Positions 6,597 to 15,681 of a DNA stretch of 36,021 nucleotides are shown piece after piece. The position numbers and the translations under genes are program-made. Each line of letters starts with the position of its first letter. The stretch's first letter is position 1. The notes under the pieces were generated by a model that made no database searches, had not been told where the DNA came from, and saw nothing but the letters and a program-made list of their open reading frames with translations. Where the stretch lies: IMG/VR virus record IMGVR_UViG_3300033153_004893, positions 1-36,021 of that record; one strand, given 5' to 3'. The stretch comes from a virus.

Positions 6597-8182
6597 AATT
6601 ATTTACAGAAGATCAGATATTGGACCAAGGCTTTAGGGCTCAGGTTATTGCTGAAATTATGGCCCCAGAAAACGTGGCTAGAAAGAGAGAGGCTAAGAAA
6701 AGGTATGACCTATATAAAGATAAGACAAAAAAATATGTCCTTGAAAACTTAAAAAAGGAAGGGTTATTCGATGAAACAATAGCCCAAATGGAAAACAGAG
6801 CCTCAAATATCAGCATTCTAAAGAAGGTGGTTGACAAAAGAGCTAGGGCCTATGTTGGTGGTGTGACAAGAGAGACAGAATCAGAGACTAAAGACATCCA
6901 AATAGCTGCCCTCACTGATTACCTAGACTATGATTCCAAGATGAAAAAATCTGATAGGTTCAGAGATTTATATAAAAATTGTGCAATTTATTTTGTTCCC
7001 GAGAATGAAGAAATGGAAAATGGAAAGCTTGGGCTAAAAATGATGGTCCTTTCTCCTTGGCAATATGATGCTATTGAAGACGCGACAGACAGAGAGAAGG
7101 CTAGGGTTATTGTCCTTTCTGATTTCTCAGAGACAGCGAATTTTATTCATTCTCCAAGGACTGAAAGCGATGCAAAGCTACACGATGGACCGATAGCCTC
7201 AAGCTCTGATGGGATAGACAATGTTATAGCCGACCATCACACCGATGCTGGTGCCGATGATTGTATGACCTTTACTTGGTGGTCTGATAACTATCATTTT
7301 GTTACTGGTGAGTCAGGGGCTATCAATGGAAAGATGACACCAAGAGAAGATCGCGCAAACCCTATTGAGATTCTTCCCTTCACAACAATAGCAGAAGATC
7401 AAGACGGTGAGTTCTGGGCTGAGGGTGGTGAGGATCTAGTAGAGGGATCGATTTTAGTAAATACTATCATTACTGATATGTTCTACATCGCAAGGCTACA
7501 AGGCTATGGCCAAACTGTCATCACTGGCAAAAACTTACCAGCAACATTAGCAATCGGGCCGAATAACGCCTTGATAATGGAGTATGACCCAGCCAAGGAA
7601 GACCCTAAGCCTGAGTTTGAGATAGTTAGTGCCACACCTCCGATCGATCAATGGCTAAAATCTATTGAGCAATATATAGCTTTACTACTCACAACCAACA
7701 ACCTAAGTACATCCTCTGTGAAAATGTCCCTTGATGGCCAATCATTCCCATCGGGGATAGCTATGGTTATTGATATGGCTGAGGTTTCAAGTGATATATC
7801 TGACAACAGGGAACAATTTAGTGATGTTGAAAAGAGAAATATATTTATTGTCACTAGATGGATTAATTACCTGAATGATCAAAGTTTCGGCACCAAAGCT
7901 ATGTCCGATATTGGGACGATTGACCCAGACATACCAGTCACAACTAGGTTCCACGAATTAAAGGCAACAATCACAGAAGCCGAGAAGCTGGAAAACCTCA
8001 AAAAGAGAAAAGAACTTGGTATTAATGAGATGGTCGATTTAATTATGATCGATAATCCTGACATGACTCCTGAGCAAGCAACAAAAAAACTAGCGAACAT
8101 CATGAGGGAGAAGGTTGAGCAGATTAGTTCAGCCATGATCGGCAATATTAAAACAGAGGATAAGGATATTGAAGATGAGTAA
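6593..8182 (+). CDS. Portal protein
   Basis: A 529-residue protein of the SPP1 gp6-like portal type. It would form the ring at the capsid vertex through which DNA enters and leaves. Evidence is size, position straight after large terminase (ATGA overlap), the acidic mixed alpha-beta body, the LSPWQYDAIED and PIEILPFTTIAEDQDGEFW segments typical of the wing, and a long helical clip/stem end with an acidic Glu/Asp tail. No protease or MuF-type fusion is seen. Confidence 0.88.
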   Translation: MKLFTEDQILDQGFRAQVIAEIMAPENVARKREAKKRYDLYKDKTKKYVLENLKKEGLFDETIAQMENRASNISILKKVVDKRARAYVGGVTRETESETKDIQIAALTDYLDYDSKMKKSDRFRDLYKNCAIYFVPENEEMENGKLGLKMMVLSPWQYDAIEDATDREKARVIVLSDFSETANFIHSPRTESDAKLHDGPIASSSDGIDNVIADHHTDAGADDCMTFTWWSDNYHFVTGESGAINGKMTPREDRANPIEILPFTTIAEDQDGEFWAEGGEDLVEGSILVNTIITDMFYIARLQGYGQTVITGKNLPATLAIGPNNALIMEYDPAKEDPKPEFEIVSATPPIDQWLKSIEQYIALLLTTNNLSTSSVKMSLDGQSFPSGIAMVIDMAEVSSDISDNREQFSDVEKRNIFIVTRWINYLNDQSFGTKAMSDIGTIDPDIPVTTRFHELKATITEAEKLENLKKRKELGINEMVDLIMIDNPDMTPEQATKKLANIMREKVEQISSAMIGNIKTEDKDIEDE

Positions 8183-8372
8183 TGTAATTTACGTGGATTT
8201 CAAAAAGAAAGAAGTGATAAACAACAGGCCCCAAGAGTTGGCTGATATGACAAAGCGTGGTGAGCCCATACCTCCATTGTACAAAGCTAGTGATACTTGG
8301 TTCCAGCCTAGGCCAGTGATAAAAAAAGACAAGGAAGCCATAAGGAAATTGTATGACGATCAAGGGAAATGA
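8175..8372 (+). CDS. Hypothetical small protein after portal
   Basis: A 65-residue basic product, MSNVIYVDFKKKEV onward, without recognised domain. The ATG at 8175 overlaps the portal stop by 8 bases; a TTG six bases earlier is possible but less likely. Its end overlaps the next start by 20 bases. By position it could be a head-assembly accessory; function unknown. Confidence 0.68.
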   Translation: MSNVIYVDFKKKEVINNRPQELADMTKRGEPIPPLYKASDTWFQPRPVIKKDKEAIRKLYDDQGK

Positions 8373-8820
8373 AATATTCTTTGAGTTTGATCCTTGGGAG
8401 CTAACAAAAAAGAAAAGACCAAGGACAGGATTCAAAGCCGCTGAGGCTGAAATTGCTGACTTTGTGCTAGAGGCTGTCCTTGATCATGTTGGTGGCGGAA
8501 AGAGCCCTGTTGCTGGTGGTAAGTGGAAGCGCGGCCTGTCACCCAAGTATAAAAAACTGAAGGCAGAAGATAGCAGCTCATTGTTTGCCAACATGGAGTT
8601 ATCGGGAGACATGCTCGATAGCCTTGAGGTTGTTAATGTTGGCTCAAAGTTGAGATTGAGAATCAAGGGTGATGATGCAGCTAAAGCCGATGGTCATAAT
8701 AATCATTCAGGCAAATCAAGCCTACCAGCTAGAGAATTTATCCCAAAAGAAGGACAGTCATTCAAAAGGCAAATCGTCAAAGACATCAGGGCAATAATCG
8801 AGGAGTTCGATGATGGCTAG
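8353..8820 (+). CDS. Virion morphogenesis / gp10-like head-tail completion protein
   Basis: A 155-residue protein. KSPVAGGKWKRGLSPKYKKLK, then NMELSGDMLDSLEV, and a REFIPKEGQSFKRQI end give the arrangement seen in phage virion-morphogenesis and tail-completion proteins of the HK97 gp10 kind. These act at the head-tail interface. It has an AAGGAAATTGT site before ATG. The next gene codes for a distant paralogue (shared KGQSP/SGD-F-L/REF-like ends), so the pair probably arose by duplication. Confidence 0.72.
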   Translation: MTIKGNEIFFEFDPWELTKKKRPRTGFKAAEAEIADFVLEAVLDHVGGGKSPVAGGKWKRGLSPKYKKLKAEDSSSLFANMELSGDMLDSLEVVNVGSKLRLRIKGDDAAKADGHNNHSGKSSLPAREFIPKEGQSFKRQIVKDIRAIIEEFDDG

Positions 8821-9286
8821 TAGAACAAAGGATATTCAAAAAGTTTTAGAAAAAGAGCTTAAAAAGAAAATTAGCCTCAAGAAAATGAATAAAGCACAAC
8901 TCCAATTTGTTGGTGATTTAGTTGTTGAGGAGGTGAAAATAAGAGTAGCAAAGGGACAAAGCCCAATCGAGAAGGGAAAAAGATTCCCAGCTTATAAAGA
9001 TCCAAAAGTATATCCAGCCAAGCAAAAAAGAAAAAGACCTGTGAACTTATTTCTCTCAGGAGATTTTTTAAATCACTTGAAAGCTAGGGTACGCACTGGT
9101 TTCAGACCTAGAATAACAATCGGGTTCTTTGATAAAAAAAGCATACTCAAGGAGAAGGGACACAGAGAGGGAGCGGGTGGCCAACCCAAGCGGCCTATTA
9201 TCCCGCTTAAAAATGAGTCATTCAGTAGACAGGTTAAAAGAAATTTTCTAATATCAATCCAAAAGGTACTTAACAAGATATTTTGA
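8810..9286 (+). CDS. Second gp10-like virion morphogenesis paralogue
   Basis: A 158-residue very basic protein. GQSPIEKGKRFPAYKDP, the LFLSGDFLNHLK segment and the KRPIIPLKNESFSRQV end parallel the previous gene's KSPVAGGKW, NMELSGDML and REFIPKEGQSF elements in the same order. GAGGAG precedes two adjacent Met codons (8810 and 8813), either of which could be the start. A role in neck or tail completion is inferred. Confidence 0.68.
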   Translation: MMASRTKDIQKVLEKELKKKISLKKMNKAQLQFVGDLVVEEVKIRVAKGQSPIEKGKRFPAYKDPKVYPAKQKRKRPVNLFLSGDFLNHLKARVRTGFRPRITIGFFDKKSILKEKGHREGAGGQPKRPIIPLKNESFSRQVKRNFLISIQKVLNKIF

Positions 9287-9316
9287 TTTTTTTAACCAAA
9301 TGAGGGATAATTACGT

Positions 9317-9967
9317 ATGTCCACCGAAAACACAATCATCAGTGATGATAAACCACCCGTCAGTGACGACCCAAAAGTAATCAATCAAGCCGATCATGAG
9401 AGAGCTGTCAAAGACATGCTCAAGTACAAAGGCCAAGTCAGTGACTTAACTTCCAGAATGGAATCCTTAGTAAATCAGGTTGAGGAGATGAAAGCTAACA
9501 AACTCAAGGACAAGGAAGACTATAAGTCTCTTTATGAGCAAGAGGTAGCCAACCACAATGAGACAAAGCAAAGGTTAACAGGTGTTTCAAAGAATGTTGT
9601 TTTTGCTGAAAAGCATAGAGCAGTATTCCCAGCCCTGAAAAAAGCCGGTTTTGTTGATGATGCTGAAAAGCTTCTGACTAGTGCGGCCCTTGATTCACTT
9701 GAGTTTGAAACAACAAGCGATGGACGTTTTCTTATTGAGGGTGTTGACACGTTTGTCGATAATTTTAAAAGAGAGTATTCTTTTGCGTTTAAGGATGCAC
9801 AACCACCGAGATTTAATGCAGGGGTTGGGAATACAAGCCATACAGTAGACAAGATCACACCGGCTATGATTAACGACCTTGAGGATAAGGTTAAGGCCGG
9901 TAAAGCTACTCAGGCGGAATATCATGAGTTAATTAAAAAATACAACGAACAACAACAAAGGGGTTAA
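9317..9967 (+). CDS. Scaffolding protein
   Basis: A 216-residue protein immediately before the major capsid gene. It has an acidic, Ser/Asp-rich head and a long coiled coil (about residues 35-90, DLTSRMESLVNQVEEMK onward). The C-terminus is charged and helical, ending in a Gln-rich tail. Size, order and coiled-coil content fit an internal scaffold that templates prohead assembly and is later expelled. No protease motif is visible. The site is GAGGGATAA before ATG. Confidence 0.82.
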   Translation: MSTENTIISDDKPPVSDDPKVINQADHERAVKDMLKYKGQVSDLTSRMESLVNQVEEMKANKLKDKEDYKSLYEQEVANHNETKQRLTGVSKNVVFAEKHRAVFPALKKAGFVDDAEKLLTSAALDSLEFETTSDGRFLIEGVDTFVDNFKREYSFAFKDAQPPRFNAGVGNTSHTVDKITPAMINDLEDKVKAGKATQAEYHELIKKYNEQQQRG

Positions 9968-9970
9968 AAA

Positions 9971-10804
9971 ATGGCTGATCAAATAATGACTTCCGATAAC
10001 CAATTGGCTGGAATCAAGCCTGAGTTATGGAGCGCAAAATTTTTTCCAACGCTACTTGAAAGATTACCTTTCAACGCATCGGTAGCGCGTGATTACGAAA
10101 ATGAAATCCAAGCTCTTGGTGACATCGTTAACATCAATGAATTTCCTCAGTTTGATAATGCTGAAGAGATCCTTGAGAACCAACGTGTTGATGCTGATGG
10201 TGTTACAGCTAGCAAGACTCAACTTGTCATCAATAAGCAGGTTGTTAAGGATTACATCCTTACCAAAAAAGCTAAGATTCAAACAATCGAAGCTGGTAAC
10301 GAATTACGTGATCTTGCAATGCATGCAATCATGAAGAAAATGCAGCAAATCATCATAGCTGAAATTGTACCTCAAGCGAGTGGACAAATCGGTTATGACT
10401 CAGGCACAACTCTTGCGCTTGCCGATATCTTGGAAGCGAAAGAATTGTTGGATGGGGATGATGTGGAAGAGAATGGCCGAGAGATGATTGTAGGATCAGC
10501 TCAAAGTAATGACCTTTTCAATATCACCGGATTTACTAGCCGCGATTATATCCCAGCTGGTAGCCCACTTACTCAGGGAGCTATCACAACTCCTATTATG
10601 GGATTCAATTTTAAGTGGACCACTGAAGTTGGTAATGTCTCTCATTTCTTCCATCCTGTTTATATGCAAATGGCAGTACAGCAAAACCCTGATGTTAAGG
10701 TTTATGACCTTGGTGTTGATGGTAAGCGTGCCGAGCGTGTCAACATGGACGTTCTTTTCGGTGTTAAGCAAATATCGAACAAGAGAGTTGTTACAGCTTC
10801 CTAA
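9971..10804 (+). CDS. Major capsid protein
   Basis: A 277-residue shell protein of the P22-coat-like HK97 fold by overall pattern. The N-arm reads LWSAKFFPTLLERLPF, followed by DIVNINEFP and an E-loop-like QRVDADGVTASKTQLVINKQV region. The A-domain contains LADILEAKELLDGDDVEENGREMIVGS, with a C-terminal AVQQNPDVKVYDLGVDGKRAERVNMDVLFGVKQI strand pair. It follows the scaffold by 3 bases, has a strong AAGGGG site, and is followed by a terminator-like hairpin, as is common for this highly expressed gene. Confidence 0.9.
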   Translation: MADQIMTSDNQLAGIKPELWSAKFFPTLLERLPFNASVARDYENEIQALGDIVNINEFPQFDNAEEILENQRVDADGVTASKTQLVINKQVVKDYILTKKAKIQTIEAGNELRDLAMHAIMKKMQQIIIAEIVPQASGQIGYDSGTTLALADILEAKELLDGDDVEENGREMIVGSAQSNDLFNITGFTSRDYIPAGSPLTQGAITTPIMGFNFKWTTEVGNVSHFFHPVYMQMAVQQNPDVKVYDLGVDGKRAERVNMDVLFGVKQISNKRVVTAS

Positions 10805-10823
10805 AGCGTATAAAATATTGATT

Positions 10824-10843
10824 GCCCAGTAATGGGCTTTCTT
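10824..10843 (+). terminator. Terminator-like hairpin after the capsid gene
   Basis: GCCCA (10824-10828), a four-base loop and TGGGC (10833-10837), then TTTCTT. The short GC stem plus T-rich tail suggests partial termination, which would set capsid mRNA above downstream tail mRNA. Confidence 0.55.
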
Positions 10844-10866
10844 ACCTCTTTATTAAAGGAATTAAG

Positions 10867-11256
10867 ATGAAAAAATTTGATGGATTTGCGGGTGAAAAAG
10901 GCCACGCAGTTTTAACATATGATTTTTCTGAAGATGGTGGTGTGATCGGTAACATCGATCTAGCGGAAGTTGGAAAGAAAATGCTTCTTTCTCTCTCTCA
11001 AATCAAGGTAGATACTCTCTGTGAATCGGGCGGCTCTGCTGTTGTGACAATCGGAGCTTCTAGTGCTGATCCTGATGCTTTCTTGGCAGCTGCAAGAGGT
11101 GCGGTCGCGTCTTTGGTTGCTGATTATGTTGTTTCAGAAGCGGCAGCGCCTGATTTAATCGTCCCAGCTGGTGAGTTCATTCGTTTGAACATTGCAACAG
11201 CTGCTTTAACTGCTGGAAAGATTAAGATTTATCTTGATTATGTATTGGTTGACTAA
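10867..11256 (+). CDS. Putative capsid decoration or head accessory protein
   Basis: A 129-residue protein (MKKFDGFAGEKGHAVLTYDF onward), beta-rich and Ala/Gly-rich, without catalytic motifs. The ATG at 10867 has AAAGGAATTAAG before it; longer upstream readings begin with TTG in the terminator and are rejected. Its place directly after the major capsid gene suggests a head decoration protein, but I cannot assign a family. Confidence 0.7.
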   Translation: MKKFDGFAGEKGHAVLTYDFSEDGGVIGNIDLAEVGKKMLLSLSQIKVDTLCESGGSAVVTIGASSADPDAFLAAARGAVASLVADYVVSEAAAPDLIVPAGEFIRLNIATAALTAGKIKIYLDYVLVD

Positions 11257-11441
11257 TGACTGAGATTGCCTCAACTAGACTACGGTATATATCAGCCGAG
11301 GCAGCTTTGGATCTTTCCATTGCTGTCTCGGGTTTGCCGTCTAAAGTTGAGCTGAAAAACATTGTTTTTGACAATAAGCGTTGGTACGCTTGGTTTGTTA
11401 TTCCAGACAACGTGAAAGATTTTATTAGTCAGGATTTATAA
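11256..11441 (+). CDS. Hypothetical 61-residue protein
   Basis: A short protein with no recognised motif. Both ends are TAATG overlaps, with the previous stop and the next start sharing bases, so it is translated as part of the operon. Probably a virion accessory by position only. Confidence 0.65.
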   Translation: MTEIASTRLRYISAEAALDLSIAVSGLPSKVELKNIVFDNKRWYAWFVIPDNVKDFISQDL

Positions 11442-11815
11442 TGCCACTGGTTGATGATAATGATGTGATGATCCTAAGAAAATCAGTCATAGTCATTGAT
11501 AAAAATACGTATAAACTTAGGGTTTCTTCTGACGCAACTGCATCAGACACCACAACCACAATTTATAATGTAGCATCACCAACAGCAAACTCAGAGGAAA
11601 GCCAAGCTCTACCATCGGGCTGTAAAGGGTTTATTATTAGATCTAGGTTGTATGGTAATATGAAAATATCATACACATCAGGTGAGTCAGGCACGGTATA
11701 CATCAATATTCCAGCTGGCTCAAGCTATGAAGATAATCACACATACAATTCCCAAACATTATATTTCCAATCGGATAAATCAAACGATATAATAGAGGTA
11801 ATAACTTTCCATTAA
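11441..11815 (+). CDS. Hypothetical beta-rich virion protein
   Basis: A 124-residue protein rich in Ser, Thr and beta-branched residues. Its C-terminal part (YGNMKISYTSGESGTVYINIPAG) resembles a small jelly-roll strand pattern seen in phage fibre and decoration proteins. No catalytic residues. It lies in the run of accessory structural genes between capsid and connector. Function inferred from context. Confidence 0.65.
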   Translation: MPLVDDNDVMILRKSVIVIDKNTYKLRVSSDATASDTTTTIYNVASPTANSEESQALPSGCKGFIIRSRLYGNMKISYTSGESGTVYINIPAGSSYEDNHTYNSQTLYFQSDKSNDIIEVITFH

Positions 11816-11835
11816 TTTTATTATAGGGGCTTAAC

Positions 11836-12411
11836 ATGGCTATTACATTAGACACATTGAATGCGAGTTTGCATTCTGTAAAAATTTCAGATGGCACAAA
11901 TGATCTATTGATTGATGGCTCTGGCCATTTGTCAATCAATGATGGTGGTAACTCACTAACTGTTGATAGTGCTGATCTTGCAACAATCGCTGGTGCGGTT
12001 TCAGGCACAGAAATGCAGGTTGATATCGTTTCTCAGCCAGCACTAGTACACACAACTGACTCAATAAAGCTTGGTGATGGTACAGACTTCCTAGCCATCA
12101 ATGGGGATGGTAGCATCAACGTGCTAACGGCTCCTGTTGGGCTTGACTCTTGGAAGACATCAACTGTATCTGCCACATCAACAGTCGGAGAAATTGCAGC
12201 TACGCCACTGGCCAATAGAGTTAAAATGATTATTCAAAATGTTGGCAACCAAGATGTTTTCCTCGGGGAAGATAACACAGTGACAACATCAACTGGCATG
12301 TCATTATCAAAAGGCTCATCTATCGAAATGGAGTATGGTGCCACTGCTAATATTTGGGCTATAACAGCATCAGGTACAGCAGATTTAAGGGTTGCAGAGT
12401 ATGCAGATTAA
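11836..12411 (+). CDS. Head-fibre-like or decoration protein
   Basis: A 191-residue repetitive beta protein. DGTNDLLIDGSGHLSIND and DGTDFLAINGDGSINV are imperfect internal copies (about residues 18-37 and 78-95). The C-terminal part (MIIQNVGNQDVFLGEDN ... EMEYGATANIWAITASGTADLRVAEYA) is a small fold recurring in phage virion proteins, often as an attached capsid or fibre domain. There are no enzyme motifs. AGGGGC lies upstream of ATG. A virion-surface role is inferred. Confidence 0.72.
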   Translation: MAITLDTLNASLHSVKISDGTNDLLIDGSGHLSINDGGNSLTVDSADLATIAGAVSGTEMQVDIVSQPALVHTTDSIKLGDGTDFLAINGDGSINVLTAPVGLDSWKTSTVSATSTVGEIAATPLANRVKMIIQNVGNQDVFLGEDNTVTTSTGMSLSKGSSIEMEYGATANIWAITASGTADLRVAEYAD

Positions 12412-12610
12412 TGAAGTTGATTTGAATAAATACAGAGCATTCAAAAGTATAATTGATGGCTCAGTAGTTGAACTAAAGGGTGATGCGGTTATTTTAGCCG
12501 CATCGCTCCGAGTTTGGTTTGATGGTTTAGAGGCTAGATTTGAAGAGTCTTTAAAACCTAAGAGTAGGCCAAAACCTAAGCCATTAAAGCAACCAATCAA
12601 AAAGGTTTAA
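12401..12610 (+). CDS. Hypothetical small protein, Lys/Pro-rich end
   Basis: A 69-residue product starting MQINEVDLNKY. It has a helical middle and a C-terminus of alternating Lys and Pro (KPKSRPKPKPLKQ). The ATG at 12401 overlaps the previous gene's end, with AAGGG about 9 bases before it; a TTG nine bases earlier is less likely. Function unknown. Confidence 0.62.
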   Translation: MQINEVDLNKYRAFKSIIDGSVVELKGDAVILAASLRVWFDGLEARFEESLKPKSRPKPKPLKQPIKKV

Positions 12611-12611
12611 G

Positions 12612-13955
12612 ATGCCAATTAACACATCAGAAGGCGACGACATTGTTGTAAAAGGTATTAGGGGCGGGTCGCCTAAAGAAATATCGTCTGTCGATGATGA
12701 TGGTGTAGAACGCCTTGCTGTTGATGCTAAAATGGATCATGGCCAAGGCAACCCAGCCGTGGTTGATATGAGCGAGTTAAGATATGATGCATTTGGTAGG
12801 TTAAGAATATCAGGCCCAAACACAATACTTGAGCTAGACGCTAATGGTACTATGGACACTGTTAGGTATTTGGCCACTAAAAATGTTGGTGGTGGGACTA
12901 GCGGAATAGCAGCTAATGAGCCATCATTTAAATTATCTGTGGGTATGGCATCAGGTGACAAGGCCGTAATAGCTACTAGGCGAAAGATTCATTATTTCAA
13001 AAGCAATTCACAGCATATTTATATAACTGGCAGGTTTTCAGCTGGAAAAACAGGCTTGAGGCAGCGATATGGTTATTTTACCGACACCGATGGTTTATTT
13101 TTTCAGATGGACGGCACTACCTTTAGCGTTGTTAAAAGATCTTCTGTTGGTGGTTCTGTAGTTGATACTGTAGTTAATCAATCATCTTGGAATAAAGACA
13201 AGTTGGATGGGACAGGCCCAAGCGGGCTAACGGCCAACCTAACAAAACAATTTGTTTTTACAATGGATTTTGGTTGGCTTGGCTCATTGGGCGTAAGGTA
13301 TTATATGCACATTGGAATGAGAAAAATTCTTATTCATCAGATGGATTTTTCCGGCCTAGAATCCCAACCATATATGTATTCTGGCTTTTCTTCGATAAGA
13401 TGTGAAATAGAAAATACAGCAATTACAGCAAGCGCATCTGATATGTTCATGACATGTGCAGGTGTTCAATCAGAAGGAAATATCTTGCACCACGGTGTAG
13501 TGAGAAGCATGGACACAGGTTTTTCCCCTATCCCCATAACCGCCACCGAAAAAGTAGTAGCGGGCATGAAAATAAAATCTAGCTTTGTTAACTTTTCATC
13601 TGTTAAAGCTATTAGTTTTTCATTAAATCCTACATCCGGCAATAACCAAATATATTATAAATTAATATATAACCCTACACTTGTAGGCGCTACATGGGCA
13701 TCAGCAGCAGAGGGCGTTGTTGATCTTTTGTCAAATACACCTACTTCTTTCTCTGGGGGCTCAATATTAGCCTCTGGCTTTGTTGATGTCGTAAAGGCCG
13801 GCAGTGGTAACCTTGAGTTTGATGTTACTTCCACTGGTGATGTGTGGCTAGGGGCTGATTTAGATTCTATAGCCGATTCTATCATAATTGTAGTTAGGTC
13901 GATTTCAGGCGCTGCAAATTTAATGTTTAGTGGGCTATATAGGGAGTATTTGTAA
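12612..13955 (+). CDS. Large virion fibre-like protein
   Basis: A 447-residue beta-rich protein. An N-terminal stretch (residues 1-70, with LRYDAFGRLRIS) looks like an attachment region. It is followed by a large domain with GLRQRYGYFTDTDGLFFQMDG, WNKDKLDGTGPSGL, MDFGWLGSLGVRYYMHIG and a C-terminal jelly-roll-like part. This order matches a family of phage structural/fibre proteins coded in capsid-tail spacer regions in my recollection. No enzymatic motifs. It may decorate the head or neck, since the real tail-fibre genes lie after the tape measure. Confidence 0.7.
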   Translation: MPINTSEGDDIVVKGIRGGSPKEISSVDDDGVERLAVDAKMDHGQGNPAVVDMSELRYDAFGRLRISGPNTILELDANGTMDTVRYLATKNVGGGTSGIAANEPSFKLSVGMASGDKAVIATRRKIHYFKSNSQHIYITGRFSAGKTGLRQRYGYFTDTDGLFFQMDGTTFSVVKRSSVGGSVVDTVVNQSSWNKDKLDGTGPSGLTANLTKQFVFTMDFGWLGSLGVRYYMHIGMRKILIHQMDFSGLESQPYMYSGFSSIRCEIENTAITASASDMFMTCAGVQSEGNILHHGVVRSMDTGFSPIPITATEKVVAGMKIKSSFVNFSSVKAISFSLNPTSGNNQIYYKLIYNPTLVGATWASAAEGVVDLLSNTPTSFSGGSILASGFVDVVKAGSGNLEFDVTSTGDVWLGADLDSIADSIIIVVRSISGAANLMFSGLYREYL

Positions 13956-14374
13956 TGACTATGAATTTCACTAACCCAGCATTAGACCCGACATTAGAGG
14001 GTGGCGGGATATTTATCGCTCCTGCTAATGCTACATCAGACCATCATTTTAATATACCTAGGGCCATGCTTTTCAATGGAATATCATTTTATAGTGATCA
14101 AGCAGACGTTGGGGATAAGATAGGTTTTATTATAGAGTATTGGGCAGGCACAGCATGGCTTAGGTTCAAAAAATTTGGTAAAAATTGGGGGGTTTCTCCA
14201 AAAACAAGAGAAGAAATTATATTATTTCCTGCGCATCCGGTTGTTGGCATGCGCTTTAGGTTTAAATATGAAAATGCAAGTGCAGTCGATGTTAAATTTT
14301 TAATTAATGTATTTAACTATGTTGATATTGTTGATGTTGACCCATTAAAGGGTGAGCAGGGGGAAGATTGGTAA
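13955..14374 (+). CDS. Hypothetical beta-rich structural protein
   Basis: A 139-residue protein with alternating hydrophobic strands and no recognised catalytic motif. The Pro-rich head (FTNPALDPTLEGGGIF) and TAATG overlaps at both ends place it in the virion-accessory block with the preceding large fibre-like protein. Function unknown. Confidence 0.65.
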   Translation: MTMNFTNPALDPTLEGGGIFIAPANATSDHHFNIPRAMLFNGISFYSDQADVGDKIGFIIEYWAGTAWLRFKKFGKNWGVSPKTREEIILFPAHPVVGMRFRFKYENASAVDVKFLINVFNYVDIVDVDPLKGEQGEDW

Positions 14375-15216
14375 TGATTACTAGGCAAAGAATATTTCAT
14401 GGTGACAACACTACCATGAAAGACATGACAAGCGTTGTGAATCGATACAACTCAGAATCTTCCACGGTTGATCTCGTTGCGACTGAAGATTATTTATACA
14501 TAGGGTCGGATCTGCCATTTAACAGTAGATATTTTGAACTTGATACTGTGAACACCCAAGCATCTACGATAGATAAGATCCAAATCTGGGGCGGTAACTC
14601 TTGGAATGATGCTGTTGATGTCATGGATTTAACTGAGGCTAGTGGCAAATCATTTGCACGTTCTGGGTACATTAGATGGACGTTAGACCGCAATGAATCA
14701 TGGGGTATTGAATCAACAACCGAGGATATAGCAGCACTATCATCATTGAAGATCTATGATTTTTATTGGGCTAGGATTTCATTTACTGGTGATTTCCTGC
14801 CAACCACAAGTGTTAAATATGTCGGTCAAAAATTCTCAAGAGATGATGATTTACAAGGTCGGTACAACGATTTACTTAATCCTGATATTATAGATGCATA
14901 TCAAACCGGCAAAACTGGTTGGGATGAGCAGCACATAGCCGCGGCAGAAGATATTTTTATGGAGCTTAGGCGTAAAAAACAATTATGGCACCCAAATCAG
15001 GCCCTAGACCATGAGGCTTTTGCGTTAGCATCTACACATAAAACAGCATCCATCATATACAATGTAATGGGCGATGATTACGAAAACGAACTAAAGAAGG
15101 CAGAGGGTTCATTTTTCAAGGCCCTTAATCTTTCATTTTCTCCAATCGATAGAAGTGAAGACGGGCGTGTCGATGATTGTGAGAGAAGGCCAACTATAAC
15201 GCTGGTGAGAAGATGA
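14374..15216 (+). CDS. Head-tail connector / completion protein
   Basis: A 280-residue protein. An N-terminal beta domain (YLYIGSDLPFNSRYFEL, IWGGNSWNDAVDVMD, SGYIRWTLD) is followed by a helical part (LLNPDIIDAYQTGKTGWDEQHIAAAEDIFMEL onward) resembling gp6/gp15-type connector domains. This arrangement recurs just before tail-terminator genes in siphoviruses. It ends in an ATGA overlap with the tail-terminator candidate. The ATG at 14374 overlaps the upstream stop; a TTG two codons earlier is an alternative. Confidence 0.7.
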   Translation: MITRQRIFHGDNTTMKDMTSVVNRYNSESSTVDLVATEDYLYIGSDLPFNSRYFELDTVNTQASTIDKIQIWGGNSWNDAVDVMDLTEASGKSFARSGYIRWTLDRNESWGIESTTEDIAALSSLKIYDFYWARISFTGDFLPTTSVKYVGQKFSRDDDLQGRYNDLLNPDIIDAYQTGKTGWDEQHIAAAEDIFMELRRKKQLWHPNQALDHEAFALASTHKTASIIYNVMGDDYENELKKAEGSFFKALNLSFSPIDRSEDGRVDDCERRPTITLVRR

Positions 15217-15671
15217 GTAAAATTACTGAGGCATTTAATGCCATGCACTCTAGGATAGAGATATTACATCCAAATCACAAAAGATTATCGGACCCATATG
15301 ACCTAGAGAAGAATACAGAATTATTTTTAAGAAAAGGCTACGGGATAGCATTACTTTCAGGTGATCCTGTTAATGAGGGGATACTAGCAAAAGGCTGCAA
15401 CAGAACAACTACAAGAGATTTTGATATTCATATAACGCGGCAATTTTTCGCAAAAGAAAACGATGGGCCAAAAAAAGACGTTGTGGCATTACAAATATTG
15501 GAGGATTTAGCTATAATAACATCAGATTTCCTCCTAGAAGAAACATTAAACGATGGTACTATTGATACTGATTTCAACGGCGATACCGGTATTTTCAAGG
15601 TGGTTAATGACAAGGATAATTTCATAGCAGCAACAGCAACAATAACAGTCAGGTACAGAGACACTCTATAA
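15213..15671 (+). CDS. Putative tail terminator / tail completion protein
   Basis: A 152-residue alpha-beta protein between connector and tail tube, the usual place of the gpU-like tail terminator that caps the tube and joins it to the head. The TTTRDFDIHITRQF strand and the FIAATATITVRYRDTL end fit the beta-rich core. No strong sequence motif exists for this class, so the call rests on size and order. Confidence 0.65.
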   Translation: MSKITEAFNAMHSRIEILHPNHKRLSDPYDLEKNTELFLRKGYGIALLSGDPVNEGILAKGCNRTTTRDFDIHITRQFFAKENDGPKKDVVALQILEDLAIITSDFLLEETLNDGTIDTDFNGDTGIFKVVNDKDNFIAATATITVRYRDTL

Positions 15672-15681
15672 AGGATTCGAT

